Of a DNA stretch of 19,358 nucleotides, positions 13,715 through 19,358 are shown piece after piece. The stretch covers positions 1 to 19,358 of the forward strand of contig CAAFLF010000011.1 in the NCBI GenBank assembly GCA_900763685.1. Reading direction: 5' to 3'. Both the position numbers and the translations under genes were made by a program. The notes under the pieces were generated by a model. It saw only the letters and a list, made by a program, of their open reading frames with translations, was not told the origin of the DNA and made no database searches. Source of the DNA: an uncultured Oscillospiraceae bacterium (GTDB taxonomy: Bacteria > Bacillota > Clostridia > Oscillospirales > Oscillospiraceae). Each line of letters opens with the position of its first letter. Position 1 is the first letter of the stretch.

Positions 13715-13748
13715 CGCGGCGGGAGAGGTCAAGGCCTCTCCCGCCGCG
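13715..13748 (+). other. Intercistronic hairpin between dctP and dctQ
   Basis: A perfect 14-bp stem (13715-13728 with 13735-13748, loop TCAAGG) lies between the receptor gene and the membrane-subunit genes. It is not followed by a T-run. Hairpins of this kind can protect the upstream message and give the binding protein higher expression than the membrane subunits. Confidence 0.75.
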
Positions 13749-13765
13749 TACAAAGAGGAGAGATC

Positions 13766-14257
13766 ATGAAAGTATTGAAATTCTTGGACGCCAAGCTGGA
13801 AGAGTACCTCATGACGGTGCTGACCATCGTCATGACCGCGCTCATCTTCCTGCAGGTCGTCATGCGCTATATCTTTAAGGATTCCCCGGCCTGGACGGAG
13901 GAGCTCTCCCGCTACCTCTTCCTGTGGGCCATCTGGATCGGCGCCAGCTACGGCGTCAAGACCCAGAGCCACGTCCGCCTCACCGTTCTCACCAGCCGCC
14001 TCAGCAAGAAGGTCCAGGATGTCATCAACGTGGTGGTCTGGTTCCTGTGGCTGGCCTTCACCATCTTCCTGGTGACCAAGGGCTTTGAGCTCGTCAGCAT
14101 CTTCCTGGCCTCCGGCCAGACCTCCACCGCCATGCACATCCCCATGTGGTTCGCTTACGCCTCCGTGCCGGTGGGCTGCACCCTGATGGCGTTCCGTCTG
14201 CTGCAAAACGCCTACTTCGCCATCCGGAACTATAAGAAAGAAAAGGAGGCCGATTGA
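13766..14257 (+). CDS. dctQ: TRAP transporter small membrane subunit (DctQ family)
   Basis: The 163-residue protein has four predicted membrane helices (about 15-35, 48-66, 88-108 and 126-150). It also has the family's conserved early stretch RYIFKDSPAWTEELSRYLFLWAIW, with FLQVVMRY just before. It pairs with the large subunit to form the membrane part of the transporter. AAAGAGGAGAGA precedes the ATG. The stop at 14257 is 2 nt before the dctM ATG, so translation of the two is coupled. A basic, lysine-rich C-terminus (YKKEKEAD) faces the cytoplasm by the positive-inside rule. Confidence 0.94.
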   Translation: MKVLKFLDAKLEEYLMTVLTIVMTALIFLQVVMRYIFKDSPAWTEELSRYLFLWAIWIGASYGVKTQSHVRLTVLTSRLSKKVQDVINVVVWFLWLAFTIFLVTKGFELVSIFLASGQTSTAMHIPMWFAYASVPVGCTLMAFRLLQNAYFAIRNYKKEKEAD

Positions 14258-14259
14258 TC

Positions 14260-15552
14260 ATGTCTGGCGTCGCTCTGCTCTTTATCCTTTTGATCGGCCT
14301 GATGATGGCCAGCGTGCCCGTGGGTATCTCCCTGGGCCTCTCTACCCTGGTGACCATGGTGCTCACCACCAACCTGGATGTCATCACCATCCCCCAGTAC
14401 TGCTTCCGGGGCCTGGATTCCTTCCCCCTCATGGCCATCCCCTTCTTTATGCTGGCGGGCAACCTCATGAAGTTCGGCGGTCTCTCGGAGAAGCTCATCA
14501 ACCTCTCCAACAGTCTGGTCCGGGGCTTCAAGGGCGGCCTTGGCCACGTGACGGTTCTGGCCTCCATGTTCTTCGCGGCCCTGTCCGGCTCAGCCCCCGC
14601 CACCGTCATGGCCATCGGCTCCAACGTCATTCCCCAGATGGAGAAGCACGGCTATGACCGGGGCTATGCCACGGCGCTGGCTTCCACCGCTGGTACCATC
14701 GGCGTCATCATCCCGCCCAGCATTCCCTTCGTCATCTACGGCGTGGTCAGCGGTGCGTCTATCAGCGATCTTTTCGTGGCCGGGATCATCCCTGGCATCC
14801 TCATCGGCATTGTGCTGATGGTGGTCAACTACATCTACGCCCGCAAGTATGGCTACGGCGGTGAGGGCCGCGCCAGCTTCCGGGAGTTCCTCCACGAGCT
14901 GAAGGACGCCATCTGGGCCCTGCTGGTGCCCGTCATCATCCTGGGCGGCATCTACGGCGGCATCTTCACCCCCACCGAGTCCGCAGTGGTGGCCGTGGTC
15001 TACACCCTCATCATCGGTTTTGTGGTCTACAAGGAGCTCACCTGGAAGAAGGTCTGGGACGCCTTCATGGAGACCGGCGCCCTCAACGGCACCACCACCT
15101 TCATGGTTGGCCTCTCCATGTCCTTTGCCGCTTACCTGACGTTGGCCGGCATCCCCTCCGCCGTGGGCCAGGCTATCCTCTCTCTGGACGCCGGCCCTGT
15201 GGTGATCCTGCTGCTCATCAACGTGGTGCTGCTGGTCGTGGGCTGCTTCGTGGATAACATCTCCTCCACCATCATCCTGACCCCCATTCTGCTGCCCATC
15301 GCCCAGGGCGTCGGCATGACCGCCGTGCAGTTCGGCATCGTCATGACCGTCAACCTGGCCATCGGCTTCATCACGCCTCCCTACGGTGTCAACCTCTTCT
15401 ACGGCAGCGCCATCGGCAAGGTCAGCATCGAGGAGCTCAGCAAGAAGATCCTGCCCTTCATCGGCGCCATGATCATCTGCCTGCTGCTCCTGACCTTCAT
15501 TGAGCCCCTGAGTATGTGGCTGCCCACCCTGATGGCCGCGAAGGCCGGCTGA
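14260..15552 (+). CDS. dctM: TRAP transporter large membrane subunit (DctM family)
   Basis: This is the ion-coupled transport channel of the TRAP system. The 430-residue protein is polytopic with roughly twelve hydrophobic segments. It shows DctM hallmarks: SFPLMAIPFFMLAGNLM, ALSGSAPATVMAIGS, TAGTIGVIIPPSIPFVIYG, GGIFTPTESAVVAV and FITPPYGVNLF. I chose the ATG at 14260, 10 nt after GGAGG (14245-14249) inside the end of dctQ; the TTG at 14254 is only 4 nt away from that site. The operon order P-Q-M is complete, so the transporter should be functional. Confidence 0.95.
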   Translation: MSGVALLFILLIGLMMASVPVGISLGLSTLVTMVLTTNLDVITIPQYCFRGLDSFPLMAIPFFMLAGNLMKFGGLSEKLINLSNSLVRGFKGGLGHVTVLASMFFAALSGSAPATVMAIGSNVIPQMEKHGYDRGYATALASTAGTIGVIIPPSIPFVIYGVVSGASISDLFVAGIIPGILIGIVLMVVNYIYARKYGYGGEGRASFREFLHELKDAIWALLVPVIILGGIYGGIFTPTESAVVAVVYTLIIGFVVYKELTWKKVWDAFMETGALNGTTTFMVGLSMSFAAYLTLAGIPSAVGQAILSLDAGPVVILLLINVVLLVVGCFVDNISSTIILTPILLPIAQGVGMTAVQFGIVMTVNLAIGFITPPYGVNLFYGSAIGKVSIEELSKKILPFIGAMIICLLLLTFIEPLSMWLPTLMAAKAG

Positions 15553-15600
15553 GCCACCCCCAGTTCCTTCAAAATCGCGTAATATCGGAGTTTGAATCAC

Positions 15601-16581
15601 ATGCCAAAATACAAAGTTCTCTACACAGATACCTGCTTCCCGGATACCAGCATCGAGTCGGCGGAGCTGGCGGCCATTGACGCGGAGCTGATCCTGGCCC
15701 CCGCCACGGATGAGGACAGCCTCATCGCCGCCGGCAAGGACTGCGACGGCGTGATCTTTGATTTCGCCCCCATGACGGACCGGGTCCTCAGCAACCTGCC
15801 CAAGTGCAAGGTGGCCTCCCGGGTGGGCATCGGCCTCAACAACATCGACATCCCCGCCGCCAGCCGCAACGGCATCATGGTGGCCAACGTCCCGGACTAC
15901 TGCTTCGAGGAGGTGGCGAACCACGCCGTGGCCCTGTACCTGGCCTGCAACCGCCGCCTGACCCAGTATGACCACCGGATCAAGGACCAGGGCAACTGGG
16001 ATGTCACCGGCGTCGGTCCCATCTACCGCATGACGGGCCAGAACTTCTGCCTCTACGGCCTCGGCAACATCGCCCGCCGGGTGGTGAAGCGGGTGAAGCC
16101 CTACGGCTTCCACGTCTATGCCTACGACGCCTACGCCAGTGACGAGGTCTTCCAGCAGATGGGTGTCACCCGGGTGAACTCCTTGGAGGAGCTTGCCGAG
16201 CTTGCGGACGCCTTCTCCGTCCACGTGCCCCTGACCCCGGAGACGGAGGGCACCATTGACCGGAACATCTTCCGCCGGATGAAGAAGAACGCCATCTTCG
16301 TGAACATCGCCCGGGGCCCCATCGTGAAGGAGGAGGACCTCATCGCGGCGCTGAACGAGGGCATGATCATGGCCGCCGGCCTGGATGTCGTCAGCGTGGA
16401 GCCCCTGCCGGCGGATTCCCCCCTCCTGAAGATGGACAACGTCCTTATCACGCCCCATGCCGCCTTCTACACCCGGGAGGCGGAGGACGAGCTGCGCAAG
16501 CGCAGCACGGAGGAGGTCATCTACGCCCTGACCGAGGGCAAGCCCCACGTCTTCGTCAACCAGTCCGACTTCGCCGTCTGA
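15601..16581 (+). CDS. D-isomer-specific 2-hydroxyacid dehydrogenase (CtBP-like)
   Basis: The family reversibly reduces 2-keto acids to D-2-hydroxyacids using NAD(P)H in the cytoplasm. The 326-residue protein has the Rossmann motif GLGNIARRV and the catalytic triad: R238 (NIARGP), E267 (SVEPLP) and H286 (ITPHAAF). The N-terminal part with YTDTCFPD and SRVGIGLNNID resembles the C-terminal-binding-protein-like subgroup. The ATG at 15601 lies 10 nt after GGAG; the in-frame TTG at 15592 is too close. It sits 48 nt after dctM and only 4 nt before the next dehydrogenase. In this pathway it could act on a keto acid released by the DHDPS-family enzyme; that is inference. Confidence 0.93.
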   Translation: MPKYKVLYTDTCFPDTSIESAELAAIDAELILAPATDEDSLIAAGKDCDGVIFDFAPMTDRVLSNLPKCKVASRVGIGLNNIDIPAASRNGIMVANVPDYCFEEVANHAVALYLACNRRLTQYDHRIKDQGNWDVTGVGPIYRMTGQNFCLYGLGNIARRVVKRVKPYGFHVYAYDAYASDEVFQQMGVTRVNSLEELAELADAFSVHVPLTPETEGTIDRNIFRRMKKNAIFVNIARGPIVKEEDLIAALNEGMIMAAGLDVVSVEPLPADSPLLKMDNVLITPHAAFYTREAEDELRKRSTEEVIYALTEGKPHVFVNQSDFAV

Positions 16582-16585
16582 GCCA

Positions 16586-17524
16586 ATGGAAAACGCCATC
16601 CGGAACATCACCGTCCTGGGCGCCGGCACCATGGGGTCCGCCATCGCGGAGTTCTTCGCGGCGGCTGGCCACCCCGTGGCGCTGTACAGCCGGACGGAGG
16701 AGACCCTGGCCCGGGCGAGAGCCGCCATGGCCGCCGACCTCGCCATGCTGGCGGAGACCGACGGCCCCCGGGAGGCGGCGGACACGGTCCTCTCTCATGT
16801 CCGCTGCTTCACGGACCTGGCCCAGGCCTCGGCGGAAGCCGACTGGGTCATTGAGACCGTGGCGGAGAACCCCCAGGTCAAAAAGGCCGTGCTGGAGGCG
16901 GCGGACCGCGCCGCCCCGCCCCACGCCTACCTCACCAGCGATACCTCCGCCCTGAACATCTTCTCCTTCCTGGAGACGGGGCGGCCTGAGCGGGTGCTCA
17001 TCACCCACTTCTTCAACCCCGCGAGCCTCATGCCCCTGGTGGAGATGGTCCCGGGACCCCAGACCTCGGCGGACGCGGTCCGGAAGCTGCGCGCCTTTCT
17101 GGAGAGCCTCGGCAAGCAGCCCATCCTCCTGCGGGAGTGTATCCCCGGCTTCCTCGCCAACCGCTTGACCCTGGCCCTGGCCCGGGAGGCCTTCTACCTG
17201 GCGGGGGAGGGCTACGCCTCTATTGAGGATATCGACCGGGTCATCACCTCCACCTTCGGACCCCGCTATGTCTTTGAGGGGATTTTCGACCTCTATGACC
17301 ACATCGGCATGGACGTGGGCTACGCCGTGGCCAAGGACCTGCTGCCGGAGCTCTGCTCGGATACCCAGGTCCCCCGCCTCCTGCGGGAGAAGCGGGAGGC
17401 CGGCGAGCTGGGCGTCAAGACCGGCAAGGGCCTGAAGGACTATACCGGCCAGGACATCCCGGCCCTCCGCCGGGAGCGCAACCGGAAGATCGCGAAGTCC
17501 CTCCGCCAGATACGGTCCCTCTGA
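16586..17524 (+). CDS. 3-hydroxyacyl-CoA dehydrogenase-family protein
   Basis: These enzymes oxidise L-3-hydroxyacyl-CoA or, in related subgroups, free 3-hydroxy acids such as carnitine or L-gulonate, with NAD. The 312 residues begin with the NAD motif VLGAGTMG (G12, G14, G17). The catalytic pair H141 (ITHFFNP) and E153 (PLVEM) is spaced by 12 residues as in known family members. The C-terminal helical domain starts at PGFLANRL. The gene starts 4 nt after the previous stop and has no visible Shine-Dalgarno, so it is probably translated by coupling. The ALNIFSFLETGRPERVLITHFFNP stretch fits the general family but does not settle whether the substrate is a CoA ester. A terminator-like hairpin follows. 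Confidence 0.92.
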   Translation: MENAIRNITVLGAGTMGSAIAEFFAAAGHPVALYSRTEETLARARAAMAADLAMLAETDGPREAADTVLSHVRCFTDLAQASAEADWVIETVAENPQVKKAVLEAADRAAPPHAYLTSDTSALNIFSFLETGRPERVLITHFFNPASLMPLVEMVPGPQTSADAVRKLRAFLESLGKQPILLRECIPGFLANRLTLALAREAFYLAGEGYASIEDIDRVITSTFGPRYVFEGIFDLYDHIGMDVGYAVAKDLLPELCSDTQVPRLLREKREAGELGVKTGKGLKDYTGQDIPALRRERNRKIAKSLRQIRSL

Positions 17525-17545
17525 TCTCTCTCATCTCAGTGCCCG

Positions 17546-17576
17546 AAAGCCGTCCCGTGGCCCGGGGCGGCTTTTT
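17546..17576 (+). terminator. Terminator-like hairpin inside the catabolic cluster
   Basis: An 8-bp GC stem with one wobble (17549-17556 with 17564-17571, 7-nt loop) extends by three A-T pairs and is followed by TTTTT (17572-17576). It lies between the HAD-family gene and the AEC transporter gene, 25 nt after a stop codon. No room for a new promoter exists before the next start, so it is probably leaky and tapers expression. Confidence 0.65.
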
Positions 17577-17596
17577 CGGAAAAGGAGCGTCACGGC

Positions 17597-18538
17597 ATGA
17601 TACAGCAGATCCTCTCCCAGGCGGCCAGCATCTTCCTCCTCATTGGACTGGGCCTCCTGGCCGCCAGGACGAAGATATTCCCGGAGGACGGCACGGACGT
17701 TCTCTGCCGGCTGCAGCTGAACGTGGTGACGCCCGTCATGATCCTCGTCACCATGCAGGGCCACACCTTCGCGGGCCAGTTAGCCATGGATACCCTCTGG
17801 TCCTTCCTCTCCTACGGCCTCACGGTGGCGGCGGTGGGGCTGCTGAGCTTCCCGCTGGTCAGGCTCCTCCGCCTGGGGGAGGAGGACCAGGGTGTCTGCC
17901 GGATCCAGCTGGCCTTCAAAAATATCGGCTTCATGGGCATCCCCCTGGTGAGCGCTGTGCTGGGCCAGCGCCCCGGCGTCGTCATCGTGCTGATGAACAC
18001 CCTCTTCGGCGTCCTGCTCTACTCCCTGGGCATGGTCCTGCTGCTCTACCGCCGGGGCTGCCGGGTCTTCAGTCGGGATTTCCTCCGGCGGGTGGTGAAC
18101 CTGCCGCTGGTGTCGTCCCTCCTGGGCATCCTGGTGCTGGTCACCGGCTTCACCCTGCCGGAGACCGTGAACCGGGGCCTCACCCTGGTCTCGGACATGA
18201 TGGTCCCTCTGGGGATGTTCATCGTGGGCCTGCAGCTGAGCCGCACAGACCTCCGCCGGATCGTGAGCCCGCGGAACCTGGCCTTCTGCGTCATCTCCCT
18301 CATCCTGGTGCCGCTGCTGGCGCTGGGCATCGGCTCTCTCCTGCCGGAGAGCGCCGCCGTCACCGCCACGCTGGTCTTCGCCATGGCCATGCCCTCCGGC
18401 ACCCTCTGCGCCATCCTGACGGAGGAGACCGGGCGGAATACCGACCTGGCCTCGGGGACGCTGGCGCTGAGCACCCTGTTCTCCCTGGGCACCCTCCCGG
18501 TCTGGGCGCTGTTTCTCCTCTCCCATTTTTCCCTCTGA
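17597..18538 (+). CDS. AEC-family (auxin efflux carrier-type) transporter
   Basis: The AEC family contains secondary transporters for organic acids such as malate or malonate in bacteria. The 313-residue protein has about ten hydrophobic segments in two similar halves. Family-like stretches are NVVTPVMILVTM near residues 40-52, AFKNIGFMGIPLV around 105-117, and FAMAMPSGTLCAILTEE near 275-291. The ATG follows AAAAGGAGCG. It lies 72 nt after the dehydrogenase gene, behind a leaky terminator. Beside a complete TRAP importer, this second carrier could export an end product such as a hydroxy acid, or import a related acid. The direction cannot be seen. Confidence 0.92.
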   Translation: MIQQILSQAASIFLLIGLGLLAARTKIFPEDGTDVLCRLQLNVVTPVMILVTMQGHTFAGQLAMDTLWSFLSYGLTVAAVGLLSFPLVRLLRLGEEDQGVCRIQLAFKNIGFMGIPLVSAVLGQRPGVVIVLMNTLFGVLLYSLGMVLLLYRRGCRVFSRDFLRRVVNLPLVSSLLGILVLVTGFTLPETVNRGLTLVSDMMVPLGMFIVGLQLSRTDLRRIVSPRNLAFCVISLILVPLLALGIGSLLPESAAVTATLVFAMAMPSGTLCAILTEETGRNTDLASGTLALSTLFSLGTLPVWALFLLSHFSL

Positions 18539-18568
18539 ATTTCCACCAATCCGAAAGGAGCGAACCCT

Positions 18569-19141
18569 ATGAAACGTGATCTTGGGCCGAAAGACCTCAT
18601 CTTCCCGGCGCCGGTCCTCATCGTCGGCACCTACGGCCAGGACGGTACCCCCAACGCCATGAACGTGGCCTGGGGCGGCATCTGCAGCTCCGTCCCGCCC
18701 GCCGTGGCCATCTCCATCCGCGAGACCCGCAGGACCTTTGCCAACATCCAGGCCAAGGGCGCCTTCACCGTGGCCATCGCCACCGAGGAGCTCATGGTCC
18801 AGGCGGACTACGTGGGCCTGGTCTCCGGCAGCAAGGGCAACAAGCTGGAAAAGGCCGGCCTCCGCACCGTGAAATCGGAGCATGTGGACGCCCCCGTCCT
18901 CCAGGACTTCCCCGTGACTCTGGAGTGCCGGGTCATGAGCGTCACGAAGATCGGCCAGCACATGCACATCGTGGGCGAGATCGTCAACGTCCTGGCGGAG
19001 GAGTCCGTCCTCAATGAGAAGGGCCAGGTCGACGCCGCCCGGCTGAAGGCCATCGCCTATGACCCCGCCGACAACCAGTACCTGGCGGCCAGCCGGCCCG
19101 TGGGCAAGGCCTTCTCCGCCGGCATCCCCCTCACCAAGTGA
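18569..19141 (+). CDS. Flavin reductase-like FMN-binding split-barrel protein
   Basis: The 190-residue protein matches the flavin reductase-like domain, with FPAPVLIVGTYGQDGTPNAMNVAWGGI at the N-terminal barrel and RETRRTFANIQAKGAFTVAI after it. The region near VGLVSGSKGNKLEKAGL is typical of the gut-bacterial and archaeal branch. These proteins bind FMN and either pass electrons to an oxygenase-like partner or act as reductases or redox proteins on their own. No partner flavoenzyme is seen in the window. The ATG is preceded by GAAAGGAGCG. It is 30 nt after the AEC gene, so it belongs to the same unit. Its electron acceptor is unknown. Confidence 0.9.
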   Translation: MKRDLGPKDLIFPAPVLIVGTYGQDGTPNAMNVAWGGICSSVPPAVAISIRETRRTFANIQAKGAFTVAIATEELMVQADYVGLVSGSKGNKLEKAGLRTVKSEHVDAPVLQDFPVTLECRVMSVTKIGQHMHIVGEIVNVLAEESVLNEKGQVDAARLKAIAYDPADNQYLAASRPVGKAFSAGIPLTK

Positions 19142-19147
19142 CCCACC

Positions 19148-19179
19148 CCTCCCGGGGCCCCTTCCTTCGCCCCGGGGGA
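19148..19179. repeat. GC-rich hairpin after the flavin reductase-like gene
   Basis: CCCGGGGC (19151-19158) pairs with GCCCCGGG (19169-19176) and extends by a wobble and two more pairs around a 10-nt loop. No T-run follows, so it looks like an intercistronic hairpin rather than a terminator. Confidence 0.5.
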
Positions 19180-19240
19180 TGGAAAATAGAAAGAAACCCC
19201 CGAAAAAACCGGAAAACAAGCTTTGAAAGGAGCAACAACC

Positions 19241-19358
19241 ATGACCATTCAGGAACAGATCGTCGCCGCGCGGGTCGCGCAGGCCGCCATCAAGGATTAC
19301 ACCCAGGAGCAGGTAGACAAGCTGGTCTACGAGGTCGCGAAGATCATCTACAAGAACG
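19241..19358 (+). CDS. N-terminus of a probable CoA-acylating aldehyde dehydrogenase (cut by window end)
   Basis: Thirty-nine residues are visible, from ATG 19241 (preceded by GAAAGGAGCAAC) to the window end. The start, MTIQEQIVAARVAQAAIKDY followed by TQEQVDKLVYEVAKIIYKN, has the helical pattern found at the N-terminus of acylating aldehyde dehydrogenases. These include succinate-semialdehyde dehydrogenase (acylating) and the AdhE-like group, often with a TQEQVD-type segment. No catalytic residue is in view. If correct, it would convert an aldehyde released by the DHDPS-family aldolase to an acyl-CoA. The call depends on a short piece, so the family is moderate while the presence of a gene is very likely. 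Confidence 0.6.
   Translation, partial: MTIQEQIVAARVAQAAIKDYTQEQVDKLVYEVAKIIYKN

Noticed and set aside
14590..16785. Minus-strand open frame of 731 codons
   Set aside because: It runs antisense through dctM, the D-2-hydroxyacid dehydrogenase gene and part of the HAD-family gene. Its composition is biased to Gly, Asp, His and Val, as expected from reading GC-rich codons backwards.

Overview
This window looks like a chromosomal segment of a GC-rich Clostridia-type Firmicute, probably a gut Oscillospiraceae relative; that placement is an inference. It rests on the strong GGAGG-type ribosome sites, the encoded CCA ends on the tRNAs, an MsmX/UgpC-type ATPase, TRAP-transporter catabolism, the GC-biased codon use, and the many short-loop GC-rich hairpins between genes. 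No species can be named from sequence alone.

Layout, left to right. Positions 1-427 are non-coding, with a long hairpin, two copies of a ~93-bp hairpin-bearing direct repeat, and a sigma-A-like promoter for glyA (428-1717), which ends in a strong terminator. An ECF-type sigma factor (1855-2391) overlaps a large polytopic membrane protein (2388-4043) by 4 nt; they look like a sigma/partner pair. A bidirectional terminator separates them from a convergent sugar-ABC ATPase of the MsmX/UgpC type (5296-4127, minus). That gene has a clear promoter, a perfect LacI-type 16-bp palindrome near the transcription start, and a ~210-nt leader. An HPP-like membrane protein (6509-5583, minus) follows, then a minus-strand tRNA cluster: Leu(TAA), initiator Met(CAT), Leu(CAG). 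From 6901 to 7720 there is a ~0.8-kb mostly non-coding zone holding a possible 23-residue peptide gene and a dense array of perfect hairpins. Next is an XRE-family membrane regulator that is frameshifted exactly at a perfect 15-bp inverted repeat (7721-8113 plus 8067-8483).

The right half is the most interesting part. An XRE-cupin regulator (8776-9348) with its own promoter and terminator is followed by a long co-directional catabolic cluster running off the window end (9642-19358). Its genes are a RidA-type enamine/imine deaminase, a DHDPS-family aldolase or dehydratase lacking the DHDPS substrate-binding arginine, a YtcJ-like amidohydrolase, a complete DctPQM TRAP transporter, a D-2-hydroxyacid dehydrogenase, a 3-hydroxyacyl-CoA-dehydrogenase-family enzyme, an AEC-family transporter, a flavin-reductase-like protein and the start of a probable CoA-acylating aldehyde dehydrogenase. 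Four ATTCAC(G/A)AA motifs spaced 30, 31 and 30 bp apart lie in front of it, and matching half-sites lie in the leader of the XRE-cupin gene.

Taken together, the right half reads as a self-contained uptake and degradation system for an unidentified organic acid, probably an N-acylated or amidated one, under an XRE-cupin regulator. I do not recognise it as a described pathway; the substrate and reaction order are inference.
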